Of a stretch of 64,000 nt of DNA, positions 24,232 to 32,049 are shown piece by piece. Source of the stretch: AC-50 sp035640455 (lineage in GTDB: Bacteria > Actinomycetota > Thermoleophilia > Gaiellales > Gaiellaceae); contig DASQWB010000141.1 of the NCBI GenBank assembly GCA_035640455.1, forward strand, positions 1 to 64,000, given 5' to 3'. The notes beneath the pieces were generated by a model. That model was not told where the DNA came from and made no database searches. It saw only the letters and a program-made list of their open reading frames with translations. Position numbers and translations under genes: made by a program. Within the stretch, counting starts at the first letter, position 1; every line of letters begins with the position of its first letter.

Positions 24232-25245
24232 GTGACCGAGCCACCGCCCAGCCCGCCCACGCCCGCAGAGGCGAACGAGCGCCTCGAGCAGGCGCTCTTC
24301 GAGATCAGGCGGGTGATCGCCGGCCAGGACGCGATGCTCGAGCGCGTGCTCGTGTGCCTGCTGGCGCAGGGTCACCTGCTGATCGAGGGCGTCCCGGGCC
24401 TCGCCAAGACGCTCACCATCAAGACGACGGCCAGCGTGCTCGGCGGCACGTTCTCGCGGATCCAGTTCACGCCCGACCTCGTGCCGTCGGATCTCGTCGG
24501 CACGCGCGTCTACCGGCCCGGCGAGGGCGTCTTCGACACGGAGCTCGGGCCCGTCTTCTGCAACTTCCTGCTCGCCGACGAGATCAACCGCGCGCCGGCG
24601 AAGGTGCAGTCCGCGCTCCTCGAGGTGATGCAGGAGCGCCAGGTGACGATCGGCCACACGACCTACCCCGTCCCCGAGCCGTTCCTCGTCATGGCGACGC
24701 AGAACCCGATCGAGTCGGAGGGGACGTACCCGCTGCCCGAGGCGCAGATCGACCGCTTCATGCTCAAGGTCGTGATCGGCTATCCGGAGCACGACGAGGA
24801 GCTCACGATCGTCCAGCGGCAGCTCGTCGACCAGCCCGAGCTGCGGCAGGCCCTCTCTCTCGAGGATCTCAAGGCGCTACAGCGCGCGGTGTTCGACGTC
24901 TACGTGGATCCCGCCCTCGTCAGCTACGCGGTCGCGCTGGCCACGGCCACGCGCGACCCGGCGGGGCACGGCGTGCCGCGGCTCGCCGCCTACGTCGCCT
25001 ACGGCGCCAGCCCGCGCGGGCCGATCAGCCTGGTGCAGTCGGCGCGGGCGCTCGCGCTCGTCCGCGGCCGCGAGTACGTGCTGGCCGAGGATCTCGGCGC
25101 GCTGGCGAAGGACGCGCTGCGGCACCGGCTCGTCCTCACCTACCAGGCGCTCGCCGAGGAGGTGAGCCCAGACACGATCCTCGACGAGGTACTCGCCGCG
25201 GTCCCGGTCCCGCGCACCGACCTCGCCGACGAGAGCGCCGCTTGA
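24232..25245 (+). CDS. MoxR-family AAA+ ATPase
   Basis: 337 residues. Walker A is GVPGLAKT at 53-60, Walker B is LLADEINRAP (D116, E117), and TQNPIESEGTYPLPEAQIDR carries the sensor and the MoxR signature. MoxR ATPases act as chaperones that mature or insert metal into partner VWA proteins. GAGGAGAGGAG precedes the GTG start. It heads the operon MoxR-DUF58-VWA-X-VWA, and its TGA overlaps the next start as TTGA. Family certain; the client is probably one of the two VWA proteins. Confidence 0.93.
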   Translation: MTEPPPSPPTPAEANERLEQALFEIRRVIAGQDAMLERVLVCLLAQGHLLIEGVPGLAKTLTIKTTASVLGGTFSRIQFTPDLVPSDLVGTRVYRPGEGVFDTELGPVFCNFLLADEINRAPAKVQSALLEVMQERQVTIGHTTYPVPEPFLVMATQNPIESEGTYPLPEAQIDRFMLKVVIGYPEHDEELTIVQRQLVDQPELRQALSLEDLKALQRAVFDVYVDPALVSYAVALATATRDPAGHGVPRLAAYVAYGASPRGPISLVQSARALALVRGREYVLAEDLGALAKDALRHRLVLTYQALAEEVSPDTILDEVLAAVPVPRTDLADESAA

Positions 25246-26168
25246 GCGTCGTCCGCGTCCTCCAGCGCGCCCCGACCCCCGAGCGACCCGGCCCGGGGCC
25301 GATGCCCGACGCGCTCCTGCGGGCCCTCGACATCACGATCGGCCGGAGGGTCGACTCCCTGCTCGCCGGCGACTACCGCTCGACGCTGCACGGCGACGGC
25401 ACTGAGTTGGCGCAGGTCCGGCCCTACGTGCCCGGCGACGACGTGCGCCTGATCGACTGGAACGTGACGGCGCGGACGCTAGAGCCGCACGTGCGCGTGC
25501 ACCTCGCCGAGCGTGTCCTCGTGACGTGGCTCGTGCTCGACACGTCGCCGTCGATGCACTTCGGCACGGCCGACCGGCGCAAGGCCGACGTCGCCGAGGG
25601 CGTGGCGATCGCGGTCGGTCACGTCGCGACGCGCCGCGGGAACCGGCTCGGCGCGGTCACCTTCGGCGACGCGAGCCCGCGCGCCGTGCCGCCGCGGCAG
25701 GGACGGGTCGGGCTGCTCGGGCTGCTCGCGGCGCTCCGCGCCGAGGGTCGCGAGGACGGAGCCGGTGCGACCTCGCTCGGCGAGGCGATCGACCGCGCCG
25801 GCGCGATGGCGCGGCAGCGCGCCCTGGTCGTGCTCGTCTCCGACTTCCGCGGCCCACGTGACTGGCGGCGGCCGCTGCTCGCGCTCGCCGGCCGCCACGA
25901 CGTCGTCGCCGTCGAGATCCGCGACCCGCGCGAGCAGGAGCTCCCGAACATGGGCGAGCTCTGGCTCGTCGATCCCGAGACGGGCCGGCAGCTGCGGGTC
26001 GACACGCGGAGCGCGAGCCTGCGGGCGCGGTTCGCGGTCGCCGCGGCGGCAGAGCGGGACGACGTCGCGGCGACGCTTGCGGCCCTCGGCGTCCGCCACG
26101 TCGTTCTCTCGACGGCAGGCGAGTGGCTCCGGCCGCTCACGGTCTTCCTGCGCCGGAGGACGCGCTGA
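25242..26168 (+). CDS. DUF58-domain protein
   Basis: 308 residues from a TTG that overlaps the MoxR stop (TTGA); an ATG at 25302 (288 residues) is the alternative. The DUF58 core is visible: GDGTELAQVRPYVPGDDVRL, DWNVTARTLEPHVRVH, then a VWA-like strand WLVLDTSPSMHFG with a DxSxS metal site. DUF58 proteins are regular partners of MoxR ATPases. The stop forms CTGA with the probable start of the first VWA gene. A cytoplasmic adaptor role is inferred from the conserved operon. Confidence 0.88.
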   Translation: MSVVRVLQRAPTPERPGPGPMPDALLRALDITIGRRVDSLLAGDYRSTLHGDGTELAQVRPYVPGDDVRLIDWNVTARTLEPHVRVHLAERVLVTWLVLDTSPSMHFGTADRRKADVAEGVAIAVGHVATRRGNRLGAVTFGDASPRAVPPRQGRVGLLGLLAALRAEGREDGAGATSLGEAIDRAGAMARQRALVVLVSDFRGPRDWRRPLLALAGRHDVVAVEIRDPREQELPNMGELWLVDPETGRQLRVDTRSASLRARFAVAAAAERDDVAATLAALGVRHVVLSTAGEWLRPLTVFLRRRTR

Positions 26169-27127
26169 GCTTCCAGTGGCCCGAGGCGCTGGCGGCCCTT
26201 GCGGTCGTGCCGCTGCTCGCCGGCCTGTACGTCGTCCACGAGCGCCACCGCGCGCGGGCCGGCTCCCGCTTCGGGAATCCCGCGCTCCTGCCCAACGTCG
26301 TCGACCGCCGGCCGGGCCTCCTCCGGCACGTCCCGCTCGCCGTGCTCCTCGTCGCGCTCGCGGCGATGATCGTCGGCGTCGCCCGCCCGCACGCGACGGT
26401 GACCGTCCGGCGGGAGGAGGCGACCGTCGTGCTCGCGATCGACGTCTCGCGCTCGATGGGCGCCAAGGACGTCACGCCGACGCGGCTCGGCGCCGCGCGG
26501 GCCGCGGCCAGGGCGTTCCTCGCCAAGGTGCCGGAGAAGTTCCGGGTCGCACTCGTGTCGTTCGGCTCCCGCGCCGTGGTCGTCGTCGCGCCGACGGAGG
26601 ACCGTTCGCTCGTCGCGGACGGGCTCGACTCGCTGCGGCCCGGCGAGGGGACGGCGCTCGGCGACGCCGTCGCCATCTCGGCGCGGCTCGGCCACAAGCC
26701 GGGGGCGCGTGAGGGAGAGCAGCCGCCGAGCGCGGTGCTCCTGATCTCCGACGGCGCGCAGATGGGCGGCACCGTGCCACCCAACCGCGCCGTCCGCCTC
26801 GCTCGCTCGAACCACGTCCCGGTCTACACGGTGGTCGTCGGGACCGAGGGAGGCGTCGTCGAGGCCAAGATCGCGGGCGGCTTCACGGCGACGATCCGCG
26901 TCCCGCCGAATCCGGACACGCTCCGCGCGGTTGCGAGAGAGACCGGCGGCCAGTTCTACACGGCGACGAGCGACCGCAGGCTGCGGGAGGTCTACGAGCG
27001 GCTCGGCTCGCGGCTCGGGCATCGGAAGAAGTCGCGGGAGATCACGGACGTCTTCGCCGCCAGCTCGGCCGCGCTCCTGCTCGCCGGCGGCGCCCTCTCG
27101 GCATTCTGGTTCCGGAGGTTCCCGTGA
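26165..27127 (+). CDS. VWA-domain membrane protein (BatA-like), probable CTG start
   Basis: 320 residues. Two N-terminal membrane segments (ALAALAVVPLLAGLYVV and VPLAVLLVALAAMIVGVA), a VWA domain with the metal-ion site VVLAIDVSRSMGAKDV (DxSxS) and a closing membrane helix (SSAALLLAGGALSAFWF). This is the BatA plan. The most natural N-terminus is LSFQWPEA, whose CTG at 26165 overlaps the DUF58 stop as CTGA, matching the other junctions of the operon and the MSFGHP start of the second VWA protein. A GTG at 26123 would need a 46-base overlap. Confidence 0.85.
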   Translation: MSFQWPEALAALAVVPLLAGLYVVHERHRARAGSRFGNPALLPNVVDRRPGLLRHVPLAVLLVALAAMIVGVARPHATVTVRREEATVVLAIDVSRSMGAKDVTPTRLGAARAAARAFLAKVPEKFRVALVSFGSRAVVVVAPTEDRSLVADGLDSLRPGEGTALGDAVAISARLGHKPGAREGEQPPSAVLLISDGAQMGGTVPPNRAVRLARSNHVPVYTVVVGTEGGVVEAKIAGGFTATIRVPPNPDTLRAVARETGGQFYTATSDRRLREVYERLGSRLGHRKKSREITDVFAASSAALLLAGGALSAFWFRRFP

Positions 27128-27828
27128 GGCGCGTGCTGGGTCTCGTCACGCTCGTCTGCGCAGCGCTCGCGGTCGGTGCGACACGAGCCGAAGCCACGCA
27201 GGAGTGCCGGGGCCTGATGGTCTGCGTGCGCGTGGTCGGGCCGTGGGTCGTCGTCCCCGCGCGGAGCGGCGCGCAGCGCCCGCGCGTCGAGTTCGAGCTC
27301 GCGTGCCCGCGCCGCTACCTCGTCGGCGGCCTCGACGCCGAGCTCAGCGACCCCGCGATCCACGTCTCGTTCCAGGGCAAGGTCGGCAGTCCCGTCGCGC
27401 CGGGGATCACCACCTCGCGGAAGGCGGTCTTCGTCGGCACCTTCGTCGGCTCGTCCAGGCGTTCGGTCACGTTTCGGCCGCATATCGGCTGCGTCCCGGC
27501 GAACGGAGCCGGCGGCAGGATCCCGACCGCCGCGACGGTCTTCCGCCCGGGCCAGCCTGCCGTGCGGCGCGTCCGTACGCTGAGGGTCGTGCCCGGACGC
27601 ACGCGCTTCGTCGCCGCAGGCTGCGCCTCGGCCGAGCGCCTCGTCGCCGGCTCGCACGCCGTCGGCTTCTACACCTCGCGGCCGCCGGCCGCGCGGCTCG
27701 TGGCGGCCGTCGCGACGCGGCAGAGCCTCGCCCGCGACCACGTCACCGTCGGCGCGCGGGGCGGCGCGGCGCTCGGGCGCGTGCGAGCCATCGTCCAGAT
27801 CTCGGCGATCTGCGCGGGCGGTAAATGA
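27124..27828 (+). CDS. Secreted protein of unknown function in the MoxR operon
   Basis: 234 residues. Signal peptide (VLGLVTLVCAALAVGATRAEA), then an outside chain with several cysteines (ECRGLMVCVRV, FELACPRRY, HIGCVP, AAGCASAE, SAICAGG) and mainly beta-type sequence. It sits between the two VWA genes with GTGA and ATGA overlaps, so it is surely part of the complex-forming operon. No domain is recognised. It could be an extracytoplasmic ligand or substrate of the VWA proteins; this rests on context only. Confidence 0.75.
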   Translation: MRRVLGLVTLVCAALAVGATRAEATQECRGLMVCVRVVGPWVVVPARSGAQRPRVEFELACPRRYLVGGLDAELSDPAIHVSFQGKVGSPVAPGITTSRKAVFVGTFVGSSRRSVTFRPHIGCVPANGAGGRIPTAATVFRPGQPAVRRVRTLRVVPGRTRFVAAGCASAERLVAGSHAVGFYTSRPPAARLVAAVATRQSLARDHVTVGARGGAALGRVRAIVQISAICAGGK

Positions 27829-28826
27829 GCTTCGGCCACCCGCTCCTGCTGCTGACCCTGCTCGTCGTCCCGGCGGCGATCCTGGCTCTGCGCCTCGCCG
27901 AGCGCCGGCGGATGCGCTACGCCGTCCGGTACACGAATCTCGACGTGCTCGCCGGCGTGGTGGCCGGCCGCCAATGGCGGCGCTACGTCCCGACGAGCCT
28001 GGCTCTCCTCGCGCTCGCCGTCCTCTGCGTCGCGCTGGCGCGGCCGCACGCGACGTCGCTCGTCCCGAAGGAGCGGGCGACGGTGATCCTCGTGCTCGAC
28101 GTCTCGGGCTCGATGCAGGCGAGCGACGTGCGCCCGAGCCGGCTAGCCGCCGCACAGCGGGCGGTCCGCGGCTTCCTCGAGCGCGTGCCGTCGCAGGTTC
28201 GCATCGGGCTCGTCGCGTTCTCGGGCGACGCGCAGGTCGCGGCGATCCCGACCACCGACCGCGCGCTCCTCCGTCAGTCGCTCGACGGCATCGGCACCTT
28301 CCCGGCCTTCGGAGGGACGGCGATCGGCGACGCATTGGCCGTCGCGGTCGACCTCGCCAAGCAAGCCGTCTCGGGCGGGAGCTCGCCGCTCGCGTCGCTC
28401 AGCGCCGCGCCGTCCGACACGAAGGGGCTCGCCTCGATCCTCTTCCTCTCGGACGGGCACCAGACCCGCGGCGTCCTCGAGCCGCTCCAGGGCGCGGAGC
28501 GCGCCAAGGCCGCGGGAATCCCCGTCTACACCGTTTCGCTGGGAACGCCCGGAGGCGTCGTCACGCGCGAGTGGGACGGCGTCGCCCGGACGATCCCCGT
28601 GCCGCCCGACCCCGCCACGCTGCAGGCGATCGCGCAGACGACCGGCGGCAAGTTCTACGAGGCGCGGAACGCGGGCTCGCTGCACGCGGCGTACTCGAAG
28701 CTCGGGTCGAGTCTGGGCCGCGCGCCCGGCAAGACCGAGGTAACGTACGCGTTCCTCGCCGGCGCCGCCGGGCTGCTGATCGCCGCTGGTTTCCTTTCTG
28801 CGCTCTGGTCGCCGCGACTGCCTTAA
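27825..28826 (+). CDS. VWA-domain membrane protein (BatA-like)
   Basis: 333 residues, paralogous to the protein at 26165. Start MSFGHPLLLLTLLVVPAAIL, second membrane helix YVPTSLALLALAVLCVALA, VWA metal site ILVLDVSGSMQASDV, and C-terminal helix FLAGAAGLLIAAGFLSALW. The shared strands VPVYTVVVGTEGGVV and IPVYTVSLGTPGGVV show that the two VWA proteins arose by duplication. The ATG overlaps the preceding stop (ATGA). The pair probably forms an outward-facing hetero-complex matured by MoxR. Confidence 0.9.
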   Translation: MSFGHPLLLLTLLVVPAAILALRLAERRRMRYAVRYTNLDVLAGVVAGRQWRRYVPTSLALLALAVLCVALARPHATSLVPKERATVILVLDVSGSMQASDVRPSRLAAAQRAVRGFLERVPSQVRIGLVAFSGDAQVAAIPTTDRALLRQSLDGIGTFPAFGGTAIGDALAVAVDLAKQAVSGGSSPLASLSAAPSDTKGLASILFLSDGHQTRGVLEPLQGAERAKAAGIPVYTVSLGTPGGVVTREWDGVARTIPVPPDPATLQAIAQTTGGKFYEARNAGSLHAAYSKLGSSLGRAPGKTEVTYAFLAGAAGLLIAAGFLSALWSPRLP

Positions 28827-28903
28827 TCACCTTTTAAGCCGCGCGACATGGGTCTGTAAGACCGCGTTCCTAGCCTGCTTCCCACCCGAGGAAGGAGGTC
28901 GAG

Positions 28904-29296
28904 ATGCGCTCGAGAATCGCACTCGCGGCAGTCGCCGCGGTCGCCGCCGCCATCGTGGCCGCGCCGGCCATGGCTACGACTGGGAAGGGGTCGCTCTTCC
29001 ACGACGGTGCCGTCGTCGGCACGGTCGTCGTGCCGGCGCACGTCGCTCCCGGAAGCGGCAGCGACCCGTTCTACGAGGTCACGAACGGCGTCGACGGCCA
29101 GCTCGGCATCGCCGGAGTGGCTCCGGGCGACGGGCCGTACCACGGCGGCGACTGGCAGGTCTGGGTCGTGACGTTCAACGACGGCGTCACGCCGTACCTG
29201 CTCACATCGGACGAGGCCGTCCTCGCCGCCGAGGCGGCCGGCGACGTCACCGTCACCCGAGCACCGGACGCGGACTTCCGCTGTCCGATCACCTAG
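28904..29296 (+). CDS. Secreted protein of unknown function
   Basis: 130 residues. Signal peptide (RIALAAVAAVAAAIVAAPAMA) and a mature domain of about 100 residues rich in Gly, Asp and Val, with YHGGDWQVWVVTFNDGVTPY and one cysteine near the end (DFRCPIT). A strong GAAGGAGGTCGAG precedes the ATG. It is monocistronic: a 77-base gap separates it from the VWA gene and a large hairpin follows. No family recognised. Confidence 0.75.
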   Translation: MRSRIALAAVAAVAAAIVAAPAMATTGKGSLFHDGAVVGTVVVPAHVAPGSGSDPFYEVTNGVDGQLGIAGVAPGDGPYHGGDWQVWVVTFNDGVTPYLLTSDEAVLAAEAAGDVTVTRAPDADFRCPIT

Positions 29297-29343
29297 GCAG
29301 GCCGCGGAGAGGGGCGCTCGGGCGCCTCTCTCCGCGTCCTGCC
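29296..29343. terminator. Strong bidirectional hairpin terminator
   Basis: A 15-pair stem (29303-29317 with 29322-29336, one G-T pair) around the tetraloop TCGG is extended outward, after one mismatch, by six more pairs (GGCAGG with CCTGCC). It lies between the convergent ends of the genes at 28904 and 29346 and should stop transcription from both sides. Confidence 0.85.
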
Positions 29344-29345
29344 GA

Positions 29346-29792
29346 CTAGCGAACGAGCGCGCCGCTCGGGCGCATGACGAGCCAGGTGCCGCCGAACTCG
29401 GCGACGTTCTGGCAGGAGACCTGGCCGGGCCTGCGGTCGCCGACGTAGTAGTAGAGCGGCCGCCCGTTGTACGTGATCTGCCGTCGCCCGTCGCGCCGCC
29501 GGGTCGTCCCGATCAGCGAGCGCTTCACACCCTTGCCGGCGACGAGCCGTCCGCCGGCGAAGTAGACGGGCCAGGCGCGGGCGCACGCGCCGTAGCAGCG
29601 ACTGCTCCCGCCGCGGCGGTCGCGGGTGAAGGCGTAGAGCGCACGTCCTCGACCGTCGAAGAGGATGGAGCCGTAGCGCGAGCCGTGGACGGTCAGGGTG
29701 GTCTGAGCGGCGGCCGAGGCGCGAGCCACTCCGGAGCCGGCGGCGAACGTCGCGGCGACGACGACGAGGATGGCGAGTACGAGGGAACGCAC
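29346..29792 (-). CDS. Secreted COG4315-type repeat protein
   Basis: 148 residues. Signal peptide (SLVLAILVVVAATFAAGSGV), then two copies of the motif family YGSILFDGRGRALYAFTRD and ITYNGRPLYYYVGDRRPGQV, with SRCYGACARAWPVYF and the closing FGGTWLVMRPSG. These are the hallmarks of the actinobacterial secreted repeat (COG4315) proteins, whose role is unknown. AAAGGAGGT precedes the GTG at good spacing. It is divergent from the response-regulator gene. Confidence 0.85.
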   Translation of the reverse strand: MRSLVLAILVVVAATFAAGSGVARASAAAQTTLTVHGSRYGSILFDGRGRALYAFTRDRRGGSSRCYGACARAWPVYFAGGRLVAGKGVKRSLIGTTRRRDGRRQITYNGRPLYYYVGDRRPGQVSCQNVAEFGGTWLVMRPSGALVR

Positions 29793-29916
29793 GATGGCTG
29801 ACCTCCTTTGGTGAGTTACGTCATCCCAACGCCGCGCGCGTTACGCCACCCTCTCGCAACCCTTACGAGATCCTGAAATCTCCGCCGCGGCACCCTTGGA
29901 CGAGCACAATCCGCGT

Positions 29917-30594
29917 ATGACCACGGTTCTGGTCGTGGACGACGAGCCCGTCGTGCGCGAGGTCGTCGTCAAGTACCTCGAGCGGGAAGGCTTCCGGACG
30001 CTCGAGGCGGCCGACGGCGACAGCGCGCGCGAGCTCCTCGAGCGCGACTCGCCCGGGCTCGTCGTGCTCGACCTGATGCTGCCGGGAACGGACGGGCTCG
30101 AGCTCTGCCGCTGGATCCGCGCACGCTCGGACCTGCCCGTGATCATGCTGACGGCGCGCGGGGAGGAGGCCGACCGCATCGTCGGTCTCGAGCTCGGCGC
30201 CGACGACTACGTCACGAAGCCGTTTTCGCCCCGTGAGCTCGCGGCGCGGGTGCGGACGGTCCTGCGGCGGTCTGGCCCCGGCGGCACGAAGGCCGACCAC
30301 TTGTCGTTCGACGGCCTCGAGATCGACGGGGCGACGCGCGAGGTGCTGCGCGAAGGCGAGCCGCTGCGGCTGACGGCGAAGGAGTTCGACCTCCTCTACT
30401 TCCTCGCGCGCCACCCGCGGCGCGTCTTCTCGCGGCAGCAGCTGATGGATCGGGTCTGGGGCTACGAGGCGGCGCTCGACACCGGCACCGTCACGGTGCA
30501 CATCCGGCGGCTGCGGGAGAAGATCGAGCCGGACCCGTCGCGGCCGCGGTTCCTCGAGACGCTCTGGGGCGTCGGCTATCGGTTCGTGCCGTGA
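29917..30594 (+). CDS. OmpR-family response regulator
   Basis: 225 residues. Receiver domain with acidic pocket VVDDE, phospho-acceptor D52 (VVLDLMLPGTDG), and K101 in DDYVTKPFSP; then a winged-helix DNA-binding domain (RLTAKEFDLLYFLARHP through VTVHIRRLREKI and GVGYRF). It starts at ATG 29917; an upstream TTG is not needed. CACAAT seven bases before the ATG could be a -10 element of a leaderless message. GTGA overlap couples it to its kinase. Confidence 0.92.
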   Translation: MTTVLVVDDEPVVREVVVKYLEREGFRTLEAADGDSARELLERDSPGLVVLDLMLPGTDGLELCRWIRARSDLPVIMLTARGEEADRIVGLELGADDYVTKPFSPRELAARVRTVLRRSGPGGTKADHLSFDGLEIDGATREVLREGEPLRLTAKEFDLLYFLARHPRRVFSRQQLMDRVWGYEAALDTGTVTVHIRRLREKIEPDPSRPRFLETLWGVGYRFVP

Positions 30595-31679
30595 TCGAGC
30601 TCGCGGTGATCGTCGCCTCCGCTGCGCTCTGCGCGGGACTCGGCGCGGCGGCACTGCTCCGCCTGCTGCCGACGGTGAGGCTCCAGCTCGCGGGACTCGC
30701 CCTCCTCTCGGCCACGGTTCCGCTGGCCACCGTCCTCCTCTCCGGCTGGGTCATGTTCCACATGGGCGCCGACGTGAAGATCCTCGCCGTGTCGGCGGCG
30801 GCCGCCTTCGCCTCGGTCGGCGCCGCGCTCCTGCTCGCCCGATCGATCGCGCGCCGAATCGACCGCCTGCGCGCGGCGTCGATCGAGCTCGCGGGCGGCG
30901 ACCTCGCGGTGACGGCGCCCGAGGAAGGACCGGCCGAACTCGCCGAGCTCGCCGCCTCGTTCAACGAGATGGCCTCGCGTCTTGCCCAGCTCTTCGACGC
31001 CCGCCGTGAGCTCGTCGCCTGGGCGAGCCACGACCTCCGCACGCCGCTCGCGTCGATGCAGGCGATGCTGGAGGCGCTCGAGGACGGCCTCGCCGAGCCG
31101 GACGACTACCTTCCGGCCTTCAAGGAGCAGGTGCGAACGCTCGCCATGCTCGTCGACGACCTGTTCGAGCTGGCGCGAATCGACGCCGGCGCGCTGACGC
31201 TCGAGCTGCGCCGCGCGGAGCTCGCCGGCTTGATCGACGCGTGCCTCGGCGGGCTCGAGGCCGAAGCGCGAGCGCGCCACGTGAAGCTCGAGGCCCGAGT
31301 CGCCGAGGACGCCGTCGCGTGGTGCGCCCCCGACCAGGTGCAGCGCGTGCTCGTCAACGTCCTCACGAACGCGCTCCGGCACACGCCCTCGGACGGCTCG
31401 GTCGCCGTGCTCGTGGAGCCGCGGCCGGACTGGCTCCAGGTGACGGTCGAGGACACCGGCGACGGCCTCGAGCCCGAGGCCCGGGAGCGGATGTTCGAGC
31501 GCTTCTGGCGCGGCGACGCTGCTCGAACCTCGCGCGTTGCGGGAGCCGGTCTCGGCCTCGCGATCGCGCGCGGCCTCGTCGAGGCGCAGGGCGGCCGGAT
31601 CTGGGCCGAGCCTCGCTCCGGCGGCGGCGCGAGGGTCTGCTTCACGCTGCCGCGCGACCCCGTCTTGCGAACGGCTTAA
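30591..31679 (+). CDS. HAMP-containing sensor histidine kinase
   Basis: 362 residues. Two closely spaced membrane segments (about 3-58 and 64-84) leave almost no outside domain, so the stimulus is probably sensed in the membrane. HAMP linker (about 82-135), HisKA with H147 in WASHDLRTPLASMQ, and HATPase_c with N box VLTNALRHTP, DTGDGLE and GLGLAIARGLVEAQGG. It phosphorylates the regulator encoded just upstream. Signal unknown. Confidence 0.9.
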   Translation: MIELAVIVASAALCAGLGAAALLRLLPTVRLQLAGLALLSATVPLATVLLSGWVMFHMGADVKILAVSAAAAFASVGAALLLARSIARRIDRLRAASIELAGGDLAVTAPEEGPAELAELAASFNEMASRLAQLFDARRELVAWASHDLRTPLASMQAMLEALEDGLAEPDDYLPAFKEQVRTLAMLVDDLFELARIDAGALTLELRRAELAGLIDACLGGLEAEARARHVKLEARVAEDAVAWCAPDQVQRVLVNVLTNALRHTPSDGSVAVLVEPRPDWLQVTVEDTGDGLEPEARERMFERFWRGDAARTSRVAGAGLGLAIARGLVEAQGGRIWAEPRSGGGARVCFTLPRDPVLRTA

Positions 31680-31686
31680 GCCCGCG

Positions 31687-32049
31687 TCAGAGGCTCACGA
31701 CCCGGTCGAACTCCTCGGTCATGTGCGCGAACTCGGGCGGCGTCATCCAGCTCGCCTGCAGCCATGCGATGTCTTCGTCGGTCGCCCCACGGGCGACTGC
31801 GCAGCCCTTTCAGACATACACCGGGACCTGATTGTCGAGGAGCTTCTGGAAGAGCTCGCGCGCCGGAGGGACGCCGACGCCCTCGACGCGCTCGGCCGTC
31901 GCTCGGTCGACGAGCTCCGTCGCGTCGCCGGCGAGGACGACCACGCACTCCTGACCCGCATCCACGGAGCCGTTCGCCGCGATGTGGAGCGGGAGCGAGG
32001 CCCTCGTCGGGTCGCCCGCCCCCGTGGTCGCGAGATAGAGCACCTTCAT
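31687..32049 (-). CDS. DsrE-family protein with in-frame TGA at the conserved Cys: candidate selenoprotein
   Basis: The frame from ATG 32049 runs MKVLYLATTGAGDPTRASL through PPARELFQKLLDNQVPVYV, meets TGA at 31810-31812 (codon 80), then continues KGCAVARGATDEDIAWLQAS to FAHMTEEFDRVVSL and a TGA at 31687, 120 codons in all. DsrE-type proteins have a redox cysteine exactly where the TGA stands (VYVC-x-x-C-x-x-ARG). A hairpin fitting a bacterial SECIS follows the TGA. AGGAGGT precedes the ATG, which overlaps the upstream stop (ATGA). Reading as selenocysteine is inference; a nonsense mutation or base error is the alternative. No sel genes are in the window. Confidence 0.7.
31781..31797 (-). promoter_or_regulatory. 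Candidate bacterial SECIS hairpin
   Basis: On the reverse strand, GTCGCCC-GTG-GGGCGAC is a perfect seven-pair stem with a three-base loop beginning with G. The loop's first base is the 20th nucleotide after the in-frame TGA, inside the 16-37 nucleotide range and with the early loop G described for bacterial SECIS elements. GC-rich DNA makes such hairpins common by chance. Confidence 0.5.
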
